Shown one piece after another: positions 43,356-55,989 of a stretch of DNA of 64,000 bases (its first letter is position 1; each line of letters opens with the position of its first letter). Source of the stretch: Solirubrobacteraceae bacterium (GTDB lineage Bacteria > Actinomycetota > Thermoleophilia > Solirubrobacterales > Solirubrobacteraceae); contig JAPSGI010000004.1 in assembly GCA_031177685.1 (NCBI GenBank), positions 62,001-126,000 on the forward strand, given 5' to 3'. The notes under the pieces were generated by a model. That model was not told where the DNA came from. It searched no databases and saw nothing but the letters and a program-made list of their open reading frames with translations. Position numbers and translations under genes: made by a program.

Positions 43356-45888
43356 CCGGCGCCTTGGTGAACACCAGCTCGCCCTCGGCGGCGTCCACCT
43401 TCACGGTGTCGCCCTCGGCGAACTCCCCCTCCAGGATCGACAGCGCCAGGCGGTCGACCAGCTGCTTCTGGATCACGCGCTTCAGCGGCCGCGCGCCGTA
43501 CGTCGGGTCGTAGCCGAGGTTGCCGAGCAGCTCGCGGGCCGCGTCGGCGAGCTCGGCCTCGATCCCGCGCTCGCGCACGCGCCGGACCAGGCGCTCGACC
43601 TGCAGGTCCACGATCGCGCCGATCTGCTCGCGGGTCAGCGACTCGAACTCGACGATGTCGTCCAGGCGGTTGATGAACTCCGGCTTGAAGGCCTGCTCGG
43701 CGCCGGCCTTCCCGCCCGGGATGTTCGAGGTCATGATCAGCACGACGTTCTTGAAGTCGACCGTGCGGCCCTGGCCGTCGGTCAGGCGTCCATCGTCCAT
43801 CACCTGCAGCAGCGTGTTGAACACGTCGGGGTGGGCCTTCTCGATCTCGTCGAGCAGGACCACGCTGTAGGGCCGGCGGCGGACCGCCTCGGTCAGCTGC
43901 CCGCCCTCCTCATAGCCGATGTAGCCGGGCGGCGCGCCGACCAGGCGCGAGACGGCGTGCTTCTCCATGTACTCGGACATGTCGATGCGCACCATCGCGT
44001 CCTGGGAGTCGAACATGAACTCGGCCAGCGCGCGCGCCAGCTCGGTCTTGCCGACGCCCGTCGGGCCCAGGAACAGGAAGTTGCCGATCGGCCGATCGGG
44101 GTCCTGCAGCCCCGCGCGCGAGCGGCGCAGCGCGTTGGCCACCGCCGCGACGGCCTCGTGCTGGCCGATCACCCGCCGGTGCAGGCGCTCCTCCATGTGC
44201 ACCAGCTTCTCGACCTCGCCCTCCATCAGGCGCGAGACGGGGATGCCGGTCCACTTGGCCACGACCTCGGCCACGTCCTCGGCGTCGACCTCCTCCTTGA
44301 GGAAGGTCGTCTCCGCGCGCCCGTCCTGGTCGGACTCCAGCTCGGCCAGACGCTTCTCCAGCTCGGGGATCTCCCCGTAGCGCAGCTCGGCGGCGCGCTG
44401 CAGGTCGGCCGCGCGCTCGGCGCGCTCGACCTCTCGGTGCGCCTGCTCCAGGCGCTCCTTGACCTCCTGGATCCCGGCGATCGCCTCCTTCTCGGCCTGC
44501 CAGCGTGCCTTCATGCCGGCGGACTGCTCGGACAGCTCCGCGCGCTCGCGCTCGATCGCCTCGCGCCGGGCCACGGAGGCCTCGTCGCGCTCCTTCTCCA
44601 GCGCGGCCAGCTCGATGTCCAGCTGCATGATGCGCCGCTCGACCTCGTCGATCTCGGTGGGCATCGAGTCGATCTCGATGCGCAGCCGCGAGGCCGACTC
44701 GTCGATGAGGTCGATGGCCTTGTCGGGCAGGAAGCGGTCGGCGATGTAGCGGTGCGAGAGCGTGGCCGCGGCCACGATCGCGGAGTCCTGGATGCGCACG
44801 CCGTGGTGGACCTCGTAGCGCTCCTTCAGGCCGCGCAGGATCGCGATCGTGTCCTCGACGCTCGGCTCGTCGACCAGGACCGGCTGGAAGCGGCGCTCCA
44901 GCGCCGGGTCCTTCTCGACGTGCTTGCGGTACTCGTCCAGCGTGGTGGCGCCGACCGCGCGCAGCTGTCCGCGCGCGAGCATCGGCTTGAGCATGTTGCC
45001 CGCGTCGACCGCGCCCTCGGCGGCGCCGGCCCCGACGATCGTGTGCAGCTCGTCCATGAACACGATGACCTGGCCCTCGGCCGCGGCGATCTCCTCGAGC
45101 ACGGCCTTCAGACGCTCCTCGAACTCCCCGCGGTACTTGGAGCCCGCGACCATCGCCCCGATGTCCAGCGCGACCACGCGGCGGTCGCGCAGCGACTCGG
45201 GGACGTCGCCCGAGACGATGCGCTGGGCCAGGCCCTCGACGATCGCGGTCTTGCCCACGCCGGGCTCGCCGATCAGCACCGGGTTGTTCTTCGTGCGCCG
45301 GGAGAGGACCTGGATCACGCGGCGGATCTCGTCGTCGCGGCCGATGACCGGGTCGAGCTGGCCCTGCTCGGCCGCCTCGGTCAGGTCGCGGCCGAACTTC
45401 TCCAGCGCGCCGTACTGCTCCTCCGCGGTCTGGCTGGTCACGCGGTGCGGGCCGCGCACCTCGGCGATCGCGCGCTCGAGGTCCTGTTCCGTCGCGCCGG
45501 CCGCCCGCAGGGCGTCGCCCGCCTTGCTCTGGGAGCCGGCGAGCGCAAGCAGCAGGTGCTCGCTGGAGACGTACTCGTCGCGCAGCCGAGACATGGCCTG
45601 CTCGGCGGCGCGCAGCACCGCGACGAAGTCGTTGGACGGGCCCGACGGCTCGGCCGCGGGGCCGGTGAGGGTGGGCAGGGCGTCGAGCGCCGCGTTGACC
45701 TGCGCGCGGACCGCCGCGGCGTCGACCCCCAGCTTCTGCAGCACGGGGACGACGACGCCGGCATCGCCCTCGAGCAGCACCGCGAGCAGGTGCTCGGGCG
45801 TCGCCTGGGGGTTGCGGCGGCCCTCCGCGAGGCGCTGCGCGGCCTGGATGGCCTCCTGTGACTTGATCGTGAACCGGTCGGCTTGCAT
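43330..45888 (-). CDS. clpB: ATP-dependent disaggregase ClpB
   Basis: 852 residues. N-domain with [20 protein letters not shown], first AAA module with Walker A GEPGVGKT (about 205), the long middle-domain coiled coil (about 405-520), and a second AAA module with GPTGVGKT (about 607) and a Walker B of the LLDEIEKAH type. Rescues aggregated proteins together with DnaK, DnaJ and GrpE, whose operon lies 6 kb away on the same strand. Promoter and a HAIR-like operator lie directly upstream, so HspR control is likely. Confidence 0.97.
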   Translation of the reverse strand: MQADRFTIKSQEAIQAAQRLAEGRRNPQATPEHLLAVLLEGDAGVVVPVLQKLGVDAAAVRAQVNAALDALPTLTGPAAEPSGPSNDFVAVLRAAEQAMSRLRDEYVSSEHLLLALAGSQSKAGDALRAAGATEQDLERAIAEVRGPHRVTSQTAEEQYGALEKFGRDLTEAAEQGQLDPVIGRDDEIRRVIQVLSRRTKNNPVLIGEPGVGKTAIVEGLAQRIVSGDVPESLRDRRVVALDIGAMVAGSKYRGEFEERLKAVLEEIAAAEGQVIVFMDELHTIVGAGAAEGAVDAGNMLKPMLARGQLRAVGATTLDEYRKHVEKDPALERRFQPVLVDEPSVEDTIAILRGLKERYEVHHGVRIQDSAIVAAATLSHRYIADRFLPDKAIDLIDESASRLRIEIDSMPTEIDEVERRIMQLDIELAALEKERDEASVARREAIERERAELSEQSAGMKARWQAEKEAIAGIQEVKERLEQAHREVERAERAADLQRAAELRYGEIPELEKRLAELESDQDGRAETTFLKEEVDAEDVAEVVAKWTGIPVSRLMEGEVEKLVHMEERLHRRVIGQHEAVAAVANALRRSRAGLQDPDRPIGNFLFLGPTGVGKTELARALAEFMFDSQDAMVRIDMSEYMEKHAVSRLVGAPPGYIGYEEGGQLTEAVRRRPYSVVLLDEIEKAHPDVFNTLLQVMDDGRLTDGQGRTVDFKNVVLIMTSNIPGGKAGAEQAFKPEFINRLDDIVEFESLTREQIGAIVDLQVERLVRRVRERGIEAELADAARELLGNLGYDPTYGARPLKRVIQKQLVDRLALSILEGEFAEGDTVKVDAAEGELVFTKAPVSAVGTPS

Positions 45889-45946
45889 CTCGAGAAATCT
45901 TAGTCGGTTGGACTTAGATTCTACACATCCGTCTCGTCGTCTCCAA
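45889..45946 (-). promoter_or_regulatory. clpB promoter with HAIR-like inverted repeat
   Basis: Minus strand: TTGGAG (45941-45946), 17 bases, TAGAAT (45918-45923), then ATCTAAGTC-CAACC-GACTAAGAT (45897-45919), a 9-bp inverted repeat with one mismatch, ending 8 bases before the clpB ATG. It can be read as AGT-N7-ACT, the core of the HspR site HAIR (CTTGAGT-N7-ACTCAAG). Its location just behind the -10 suits repression. No strong ribosome-binding site is seen. Confidence 0.6.
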
Positions 45947-45995
45947 ACCTAGCGCCGCGGCGCTCCGGGGACCGGACTCGTACCCTCCCGGGCAG

Positions 45996-46610
45996 ATGCT
46001 CGCCCGCCGCCTCTCGCTCGCCCTCGCGCTCGCGCTGTGCGCCGCCGCCCCGGCGGCGGCGGCCGAGCCGGACGGCGACCGCGACGGCGTGCCCGACGCG
46101 CGCGACGTGTGCCCGCAACGCGCCGACCGGCCCCAGCACGACGCCGACCTGGACGGCGCCGGCGACGCCTGCGACCGCGACGACGACGGCGACACGATCA
46201 GCGACGACGCGGAGCGCTTCCTGCGCACGTCGCCCTTCGACCGCGACAGCGACGACGACGGGCTCTCCGACTCCCGCGAGGACCGCCTCGACACCGACCC
46301 GCGCCGGCGCGACACCGACCGCGACGGGCTGCAGGACGGTCAGGAGCTGGGCCTGCGCCGGGGCGTGCGCGACCCGCGCGGGCTCGCCCGCGGGACCGAT
46401 CCCTACTGGATGCGCCGCGACCTGCACCCACGCACCCGCACCGATCCGCTGCGCCGCGACACCGACGGAGACCGGCTGGCCGACGGCCGCGAGGACCGCA
46501 ACCGCAACGGCCGCCGCGACCGCGGCGAGACCGACCCGCGCAACCGCGACACCGATCGCGACGCGGTGCCCGACGGCGCCGAGCGCTTCCCGCTCGACCC
46601 GCGGCGGTAG
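45996..46610 (+). CDS. Secreted thrombospondin type 3 repeat protein
   Basis: 204 residues. Signal peptide (MLARRLSLALALALCAAAPA), then at least eight acidic DxDxDGxxD-type calcium-binding repeats such as DGDRDGVPDARDVCP, DADLDGAGDACDRDDDGD, DRDSDDDGLSDSRED and DTDRDGLQDGQE. Two or three cysteines in the first repeats match TSP3 layout. Needs extracellular calcium to fold. TACCCT (45981-45986) is 9 bases before the ATG. Lies just upstream of the giant PA-like gene in the same direction; the two may be an operon. Confidence 0.82.
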   Translation: MLARRLSLALALALCAAAPAAAAEPDGDRDGVPDARDVCPQRADRPQHDADLDGAGDACDRDDDGDTISDDAERFLRTSPFDRDSDDDGLSDSREDRLDTDPRRRDTDRDGLQDGQELGLRRGVRDPRGLARGTDPYWMRRDLHPRTRTDPLRRDTDGDRLADGREDRNRNGRRDRGETDPRNRDTDRDAVPDGAERFPLDPRR

Positions 46611-46645
46611 GGCGCTCGAGGTGCCGGCGCCGGGCGCCCGAAGAC

Positions 46646-49600
46646 TTGCGCCTTGCGTACGGCGCCTGGTATACGGCGCCTACGCAGTCTGCGGGAGAAA
46701 CACGGACGGGCCTGACCGAGAGGACGGCGGCCGCCGTCCTGGTCGTGCTGCTCGCCCTCCTGCTCGGCGCGCCCGCGGTGGCCGCCCGCCCGCTGGACGG
46801 CGTGCGCGCGTGGGCGCACGACCTGGCGGCGCGCACAGCGGACGGGCGCATGTCCAACTCCGCGCTGGAGCGCAGCGTGGCGGGGCTGCGCCGCGCCGCC
46901 GGCACGGCCGCGCGCGAGCTGCGGGCGGCCTCGCCCGCGGTTCGGCTGACCGACTCGATCGTGGCCGAGCGGTCGTTGTCCCGCGCGCTGGACCCGGTGG
47001 CCCGCCGCCTGCGCGGCGACCGAGCGTGGTTCGTCTTCCTCGCCTACCAGGCCGAGCTCGAGCGGCTGTCCCTGGAGGGAGGCCTGGACGGAGCGCCTAC
47101 CAAGCGCCCGCTGCTGCGCCGCGACGCCCTGCCCGACCCGGCCCGCTTCCGCGCCGTGGCCCTGGCCGACACCGATCGCGACGGGCGGCTGGACGCGCTG
47201 GAGGCCGACGACGACGCCGACGGCGTCCTCGACGTGCGCGATCCCGCCGACCAGGGCTGGGGGATCCCCGACGCGCTGCAGGTGCGCGAGGATCGCGATC
47301 AGGACGTCGACGAGGACGGTCGGCCCGACGGGATCGACGACGTCGGCCGCACCCACTCGCCGTGCGTGTTCGTCACCGAGGAGGTCCCCCGCATGGACAC
47401 CGTCGCCGACGCGGCGCGGTGGCTGCGCGACGCGATCCGCCAGCGCCGCTGCCTCGACCCGCGCCCGCGCGCCCGCGGCGCGCCCGTGCGCGCGTCCGCG
47501 CGGGGGACGCTCCGGCGGGTCGGGCTGGCCCTGTTGAGCGCGCGGGTGCGCGACCGCACGCTGACCCTGCGCGTGCGCGCGCGCCGGCCGGTGTCGATCT
47601 CCGTCGCCGTGCTGCGCGACGGCCGCGTGGCGGCGCGCTCGCGCCGTGCGGCGCGCGTGCGCTCGCGGCGCGCCCCGCGCACGGTGCGCATCGCCCTCAC
47701 GCGCGCCGCGCCGCCCGGCCTGGACACGCTGCGCGTGGTGGCTCGCGACGGGCGGCGGATCGGCACGGGCAGCGTGCGCGTGCGGGTGGGACCGCCGCCG
47801 CCTCCGCCCCCACCGCCCCCGCCGCCCCCGCCCCCTCCGCCGCCGCCGCCGCCGCCGCCGACCTGCCCGTACCCCGTCCCCATCGACACCGACCGCGACG
47901 GCGTGCCCGACTGCACCGAGCTGGGCGGGTTCGAGTTCCGCTTCTACGCACCCGGCACCAACCTCCCGCAGACCGTCGCCACGAGCTCGAACCCGTTCAA
48001 CGCGAACACCGACGGCGACGTCGTGACCGCCGCCGGCCTCGCCTTCGCCCTGTCCGACGGGGAGGAGTGGCAGAACGCCGAGTCGGGCGGCATCTCCAAC
48101 CCAGCGGCCGTCGATTCCGACCAGGACGGCCTGGGCGACGTGGAGGAGGCGCGACGCTGGGGCTCGCTGCCGTCGGCCGGAGACTCGGACGCGGACTCGG
48201 CCGGCCCGGAGGGTCGACAGATCCCGGATCCGCGGTTGTTCGACGCCAGCGAGGCACGGGCGGCCAACCCGACGTCGCCCACGCTGGCGGACACCGACGG
48301 CGACTCGTTCACCGACTACGCGGAGATCGTCACGCTCTCCACCAACCCGCGGGTGTCGCAGCTGCCGCAGTTCGAGATCGACCGCGACGACTCAGCGCCG
48401 GGCGTGCTGATCTCGATCCCCGAGACGAAGACCAAGACCCACCTGAGCTCGACCCTGGTGGACCAGCAGACCGGGACCTCGTCCACCGACGAGACGACCG
48501 ACGAGACGGTCCACCAGGAGACGACGGACATCGGCGGCAAGATCCAGGCCGGCTGCCTGCCGCCGGGCAGCGCGGCGGGCCGGCGCCCCGCGGCGGGCGG
48601 CTGCGTGCCGAGCGGCTCGATCACCCTCAATGCCAGCCACCAGTGGCTGGACTCCACGACCCACACCCACCAGACGGGCTTCACCCGCTCCTCGCAGCTG
48701 GAGTCGCAGAAGGCCTACCAGGACAGCCAGACCACCGAGCTGGCCGACACCGGGACGCTGTCCGCGACCTTCGAGGTGCACAACCCGTCGACCACGATCG
48801 CCCTGCAGATCCGCAACCTGACCGTGCTCGCGCAGGCGGTGTGCCTGCCCGCGACCGTGTCGGGCTCCGACGATCCCGGCGGCTGCGCGAACCCCGGGCA
48901 GGTGACGACGGTGGCCACGCTGACGCCGCAGGGCACGGACGGAATCACGCTGGCCGCCGGGCAGACCGACCACGTGCAGTTCCAGGCCACCGTCGACTCC
49001 GACCTGCTGCTGAGCCTGCTGTCCAGCCCCGGCAACCTCTCGTTCGTGCCGGCCAACTTCGACATCTACACCCCGGACGGGCAGACGAACTACGCCGAGC
49101 TGGTCGGGCCGGCCGTGGACGCGCAGACCGCCGGGCTGACCATCGACTACGACAACGGCGCCGTCGAGAGCTACTCGGTGGCCACCAACGTCGAGCGCAC
49201 GTGGGGAGCGCCCAACGCGCCGGCCGGGCTGACCACGGCCGAGGCGCTGGGGACCGTGCTGCAGATCGCGTACGCCACCGCACGCAACCCGCGCAACCGC
49301 CAGGTCCTCTCCCAGGTGCGCGACGTGGCGGCCCAGGAGATGGCGCCCGGCGGGCCGATCCCCGGCGCCTGGATCGAGCTGGGCTCGGCGCAGGGCTTGG
49401 ACGGGGACTTCGACGCGGTCACGCTGTACCCGACGGACCAGCTGACGCTCGCCTACGTGGCCGACGACGACGGCGACGGGCTGTTCGACCGCTCCGAGCG
49501 CCTGCTCGGCTCGCTGGACACCGCGGCGGACACCGACGGCGACCAGACGACGGGGCCCAGGCCGCAGGGCGGCACCTACGCCTCCGACTTCTTCGAGGCG

Positions 49601-51940
49601 CTGGTCGGCTGGAAGGTCCCGTTCCCCAGCCAGTCGCAGGCCTACCAAATGTACGCCAGCCCGATCTCCTGCGACGCCGACGACGACGGCTCGCCGGACG
49701 GGCCCGGCCCGGGCAACCAGCAGTTCGGGAGCTGCCCGTCCAGCCGCTACGCCCCCGAGCTGGCTCGCACCACCGATCCCACGAACCGAGACACCAACGC
49801 CAACGGCATCGTGGACGGCCAGGACCCGCGGCCGCTGGACCCGGTCCCCAACCCCAGCGACGAGGGCTCCTGGACCGGACAGCAGATGGTGCACACCGGC
49901 GGTCAGCCGGCGAGCGGCGGCGGGTGGCAGCTGACCGGGCCGGGCCAGCAGGTGCAGCCGCCCAACCTGACCCTGTGCGGCAACGCGCAGGGCGGCGGCG
50001 GGTGCTCCAACGCCACCGGCTACTACAAGCTCACCTGGACCATCGAGGCGCCAACCAAGCCTTCCGCGCCTCAGAGCGGCGACCCGCCGCTGGGAACCTG
50101 GACGGTCACTTCGCAGAACCCGAGCGACCTCGCGCCCGTGACGTGGATGACCGCCTACCTGGAGGGCTCGGAGGTGCGCACGGCCGGCCAGGACCAGGAC
50201 TACGAGCTGTGGTTCCACGTGCCCACGCCGGCGGGCAGCCCGAACACCACCCTGCAGAACACGAGCCTCGCCTTCACCAGCCTGCGCGGCGGACCGCTCA
50301 CCGTGGAGCGGCTGACCCTGCAGCCGGTGACGCAGGCGCAGTACTTCGCCGCGGCGGTCAACGCCGGTCAGGCCGACCTGGGCTTCGCCGCCCTATCCAT
50401 GCCGGGGCAGGACTTCCAGCAGGCCCCCGGTACGGCCACCGACGGCCCGCAGGGGATCCGCATCGACCAGCCGCAGGCGGGGCAGAAGGACTTCGGCGTC
50501 ACCGCCTGGGCGCCGGCCGCCCAGGGGGCGGGGCTCGACCTGCCCGCGGGCGGCTTCCGCGCCGGCTTCCAGCTGCGCGTCCAGAGCAACACCAGCGACG
50601 ACGACGTGGTCGTCTCGCCCGCGGTCACCACGGGCGCGGCGGCCCCCGAGCGGGAGGACGTCGTCGGGAGCACCCAGGGCGAGCCGCAGATCTCGCCCAG
50701 CCGCTTCACGCTGGCCGTCGCGCACGTGTGGCGCGGCGACTTCGCCGCGGCCAACGCGCCGCAGGTGTTCAACGCCGTGTTCGAGCAGCGCGCCCCCGTG
50801 CAGAACGTCAACCTGCCGCTCGCCGTGTCGCCGACGGCGGGCGGGCTGTCGCTCGACAACGTGGTGATCGACGCCACCCCGTACGTGGGCGGGTTCATGC
50901 AGGAGGGCACGCGGCCCTACTCGAGCGCCGGCTTCTCCGCCTGGGCGCTGCACGACGACGCGCAGCTGTTCGACCGCGACGGGTTCTCGCCGGTCGATTC
51001 GCAGTCGGTGCTGCAGACCCCGGACGAGCTCCGCGACGTGAACCTGTCGTACCTGCGCACGAGCGGCCGCTGGGCGCACTTCGTGCTGGCCTCCACCTAC
51101 ATCCCCACCGGCGACCCGTGCGGGCAGCAGATGAACCTGGCGTGGAACTTGACCGACGGGACCAACCGAGTCGATTACGGCGTGGTCCCCGCTCAGACCT
51201 CCGGCGACCTCGTGCCCTACGGCATCACCGACACCACGCTGGTCCAGCCGCATCTCGCGATCGCCAACGCCCCCGAGTGCATCGGCAGGTCCGACATCAA
51301 GTGGATGTCGGTCAAGCACCTGCAGGCGTACGTGTTCAACCGGCCCGCCGCCGCGGCGGGCGTCTCGGTGAACCAGGCGGCGGAGTTCGTGCGCTCGCGC
51401 CGCGTGCGCCTCACGCTGTCGCCGCCGCGCGGGGCCACCCACGCCCTGGTGTCCAACGACCGCGGCTTCGGGCGCGCTCGCTGGTTCGCGCTGCCCAACC
51501 CCGACGACCGCGCGCTGCCGAACCGGCGCGTGACCGGCCGCGGCGCGGCGCGCCGCCCGCGGCCGCGCTTCCGCCGGTTGCAGCGCGCGGTCGGCTGGAC
51601 ACTGGCGCCGGGCGCGTCCGATGCCCTGCCGCGCACCGTCCACGTCCGCTACCTCGGCCCGGGCATGGGTGGGGCGACGGTGACCGACACCGTGCGCCTC
51701 GACCGCCGGCCGCCGCGCGGCTCGGCCCGGCTGGCGGGACGGCGGGGCGGCGCCCGGCGGATCGCGCTGCGAGCCCGCGACGCCGGCAGCGGCGTGGCCG
51801 CCGTGCAGGTGCGCGTGGGGCGCCGCACGCTGCCCTTCCGGCGCGCGCGGCGCTCGATCCTCGTGCGCGGGCGCGGGCCGGTGCGGGTGCGCTTCCGCGA
51901 CCGCGCCGGGAACGTCTCGCGGTTCGTGCGGGCGCGCTAG
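46646..51940 (+). CDS. Giant secreted protein with a binary-toxin B / protective antigen-like module
   Basis: Up to 1,764 residues. The start is uncertain: TTG 46646 is the first standard start that keeps the signal peptide, while a CTG at 46712 would give an ideal one (TERTAAAVLVVLLALLLGAP). Order: a helical N-terminal domain; acidic calcium repeats (about 174-232); an Arg-rich beta region; 23 consecutive prolines (383-405); DTDRDGVPDCTELGGFEF (414 onward), as in the calcium site of protective antigen; more calcium repeats; a Ser/Thr/His-rich insertion with DIGGKIQAG (from 628); LADTGTLSATFEVHNPS (699 onward), like the PA segment after its pore hairpin; then beta-rich domains, one lectin-like; and a C-terminal Ig-like domain rich in Arg. 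PA family proteins form heptameric pores that move enzymes into cells. Receptor-binding and enzyme partners are not identifiable. Confidence 0.7.
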   Translation: MRLAYGAWYTAPTQSAGETRTGLTERTAAAVLVVLLALLLGAPAVAARPLDGVRAWAHDLAARTADGRMSNSALERSVAGLRRAAGTAARELRAASPAVRLTDSIVAERSLSRALDPVARRLRGDRAWFVFLAYQAELERLSLEGGLDGAPTKRPLLRRDALPDPARFRAVALADTDRDGRLDALEADDDADGVLDVRDPADQGWGIPDALQVREDRDQDVDEDGRPDGIDDVGRTHSPCVFVTEEVPRMDTVADAARWLRDAIRQRRCLDPRPRARGAPVRASARGTLRRVGLALLSARVRDRTLTLRVRARRPVSISVAVLRDGRVAARSRRAARVRSRRAPRTVRIALTRAAPPGLDTLRVVARDGRRIGTGSVRVRVGPPPPPPPPPPPPPPPPPPPPPPPTCPYPVPIDTDRDGVPDCTELGGFEFRFYAPGTNLPQTVATSSNPFNANTDGDVVTAAGLAFALSDGEEWQNAESGGISNPAAVDSDQDGLGDVEEARRWGSLPSAGDSDADSAGPEGRQIPDPRLFDASEARAANPTSPTLADTDGDSFTDYAEIVTLSTNPRVSQLPQFEIDRDDSAPGVLISIPETKTKTHLSSTLVDQQTGTSSTDETTDETVHQETTDIGGKIQAGCLPPGSAAGRRPAAGGCVPSGSITLNASHQWLDSTTHTHQTGFTRSSQLESQKAYQDSQTTELADTGTLSATFEVHNPSTTIALQIRNLTVLAQAVCLPATVSGSDDPGGCANPGQVTTVATLTPQGTDGITLAAGQTDHVQFQATVDSDLLLSLLSSPGNLSFVPANFDIYTPDGQTNYAELVGPAVDAQTAGLTIDYDNGAVESYSVATNVERTWGAPNAPAGLTTAEALGTVLQIAYATARNPRNRQVLSQVRDVAAQEMAPGGPIPGAWIELGSAQGLDGDFDAVTLYPTDQLTLAYVADDDGDGLFDRSERLLGSLDTAADTDGDQTTGPRPQGGTYASDFFEALVGWKVPFPSQSQAYQMYASPISCDADDDGSPDGPGPGNQQFGSCPSSRYAPELARTTDPTNRDTNANGIVDGQDPRPLDPVPNPSDEGSWTGQQMVHTGGQPASGGGWQLTGPGQQVQPPNLTLCGNAQGGGGCSNATGYYKLTWTIEAPTKPSAPQSGDPPLGTWTVTSQNPSDLAPVTWMTAYLEGSEVRTAGQDQDYELWFHVPTPAGSPNTTLQNTSLAFTSLRGGPLTVERLTLQPVTQAQYFAAAVNAGQADLGFAALSMPGQDFQQAPGTATDGPQGIRIDQPQAGQKDFGVTAWAPAAQGAGLDLPAGGFRAGFQLRVQSNTSDDDVVVSPAVTTGAAAPEREDVVGSTQGEPQISPSRFTLAVAHVWRGDFAAANAPQVFNAVFEQRAPVQNVNLPLAVSPTAGGLSLDNVVIDATPYVGGFMQEGTRPYSSAGFSAWALHDDAQLFDRDGFSPVDSQSVLQTPDELRDVNLSYLRTSGRWAHFVLASTYIPTGDPCGQQMNLAWNLTDGTNRVDYGVVPAQTSGDLVPYGITDTTLVQPHLAIANAPECIGRSDIKWMSVKHLQAYVFNRPAAAAGVSVNQAAEFVRSRRVRLTLSPPRGATHALVSNDRGFGRARWFALPNPDDRALPNRRVTGRGAARRPRPRFRRLQRAVGWTLAPGASDALPRTVHVRYLGPGMGGATVTDTVRLDRRPPRGSARLAGRRGGARRIALRARDAGSGVAAVQVRVGRRTLPFRRARRSILVRGRGPVRVRFRDRAGNVSRFVRAR
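46658..46681 (+). repeat. Tandem TACGGCGCCT repeat
   Basis: TACGGCGCCT occurs at 46658-46667 and again at 46672-46681, four bases apart, around TATACG (46670-46675), which could be a -10 box for the giant gene. GGGAG follows at 46693-46697. If this is the promoter, translation must start downstream of it, favouring the CTG at 46712. Confidence 0.4.
47792..47860 (+). repeat. Run of 23 proline codons
   Basis: The codons are a mix of CCG, CCC, CCT and CCA, not a single repeated triplet except for the last eight CCG codons. It links the Arg-rich region to the toxin-like module and would form a stiff polyproline helix of roughly 7 nm. Such a run normally stalls ribosomes and requires EF-P. Confidence 0.85.
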
Positions 51941-52382
51941 GCGGTCGGCCGCCGCTGGGCCCGGCGCACCGGGACGAGCGTGCCGGCGCGGTAGGGCACC
52001 AGCTCGGCGCGGAACGAGCGCCGGACGCGCTCCAGCTCCTCGTTCATCTCCTGGCGCAGCCGCTTGGCCTCGGCCTCCATCGCGGCCATCCGCGCGGACA
52101 TGCGTTCGAGCTGGTCCTCCAGCTCGAACACGCGCTCCACGCCGGCCAGGTTCATCCCCAGCTCGGCGGTCATCTCCTGGATGCGGCGCAGGCGCTCGAC
52201 GTCCTCCTGGGAGTACAGCCGCGTGCCCTTGGGCGAGCGCTTGGGCTCGATCAGGCCGCGCTGCTCGTACATGCGCAGCGTCTGTGGATGCATCTCCGCC
52301 AGCTCGGCGGCCACGGAGATCATGAACACGCCGCGGTCGCGCTTGACCGAGACCTTGGTCGTGCGAGTGCGCCGGCCGGCCA

Positions 52383-52383
<1 letters not shown>
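51937..52383 (-). CDS. hspR: Heat-shock repressor HspR (MerR family)
   Basis: 148 residues. MerR winged-helix region VFMISVAAELAEMHPQTLRM-YEQRGLIEPKRS (about 19-50), then an RLYSQEDVERLRRIQEM wing, GMNLAGVERVFELE, and a C-terminal coiled coil. HspR of Streptomyces and Mycobacterium binds HAIR sites and represses the dnaK operon and clpB, with DnaK as co-repressor. It is the last gene of dnaK-grpE-dnaJ-hspR, and the ATG overlaps the dnaJ stop by one base (TGATG). Its stop shares CTAG with the giant gene. Confidence 0.92.
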
Positions 52384-53489
<1,106 letters not shown>

Positions 53490-53491
53490 CG

Positions 53492-54072
53492 CTACTGCGC
53501 CACCACCACCCGCGCGGGCCGCAGGACGTTGCCGTCGATGCGGTACCCGCGCTCGTAGACCTCGACGACCGTGCCGGACTCCACGCCCTCCACCGGGTGC
53601 TGCGCCATCGCCTCGTGCAGGTTGGGGTCGAAGCGCTCGCCCTGGGGCGAGAACTCCTCGATGCCCAGCCGCTCCAGCGCGCCGGTGAACTCCGCGCGCA
53701 CGAGGCGCAGGCCCTCCGGGTCCAGCGTCTCGGCGTCCAGCGCCCGCGCCAGGTTGTCCATCGCGGGCAGCAGCTCGCGCGCCAGGCGCGCCATCCCCCG
53801 GCCCTCCGCCGCGGCGGTGTCGCGGGCGACCCGCTTGCGGTAGTTCTCGAAGTCGGCCTGCGTGCGCTGCGCGAGCGCGAGGTACTCGTCGCGCTCGCGC
53901 GCCTTCTCCTGGAGCTGCTCGATGTCGTGCTCGAGGGCGGAGGCCTCCTCGGGGGCCTCGGCCTCCTCGGGCGTCGCCTCGGGGACCTCCGCCTCCTCGC
54001 GCTCGAACTCCTCGCGCTCCTCCGGGTCGCCGGTGACCGGCGCCTCGGGCTCGTTGGGCCTGGCCTCGCTCA

Positions 54073-54073
<1 letters not shown>
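53492..54073 (-). CDS. grpE: Nucleotide exchange factor GrpE
   Basis: 193 residues. A long acidic N-terminus (about 1-50) precedes the coiled-coil EYLALAQRTQADFENYRKRV and the beta domain GIEEFSPQGERFDPNLHEAM and GYRIDGNVLRPARVVVAQ. Releases ADP from DnaK. ATG overlaps the dnaK stop by one base (TGATG). Confidence 0.95.

Positions 54074-55989
<1,916 letters not shown>

Noticed and set aside
43831-45861. A 676-residue open frame antisense to clpB
   Set aside because: Mirror of a conserved gene; composition is that of a codon-shadow.
47792-47860. Simple CCG microsatellite
   Set aside because: Most of the tract uses mixed proline codons; only the last eight codons are uniform.
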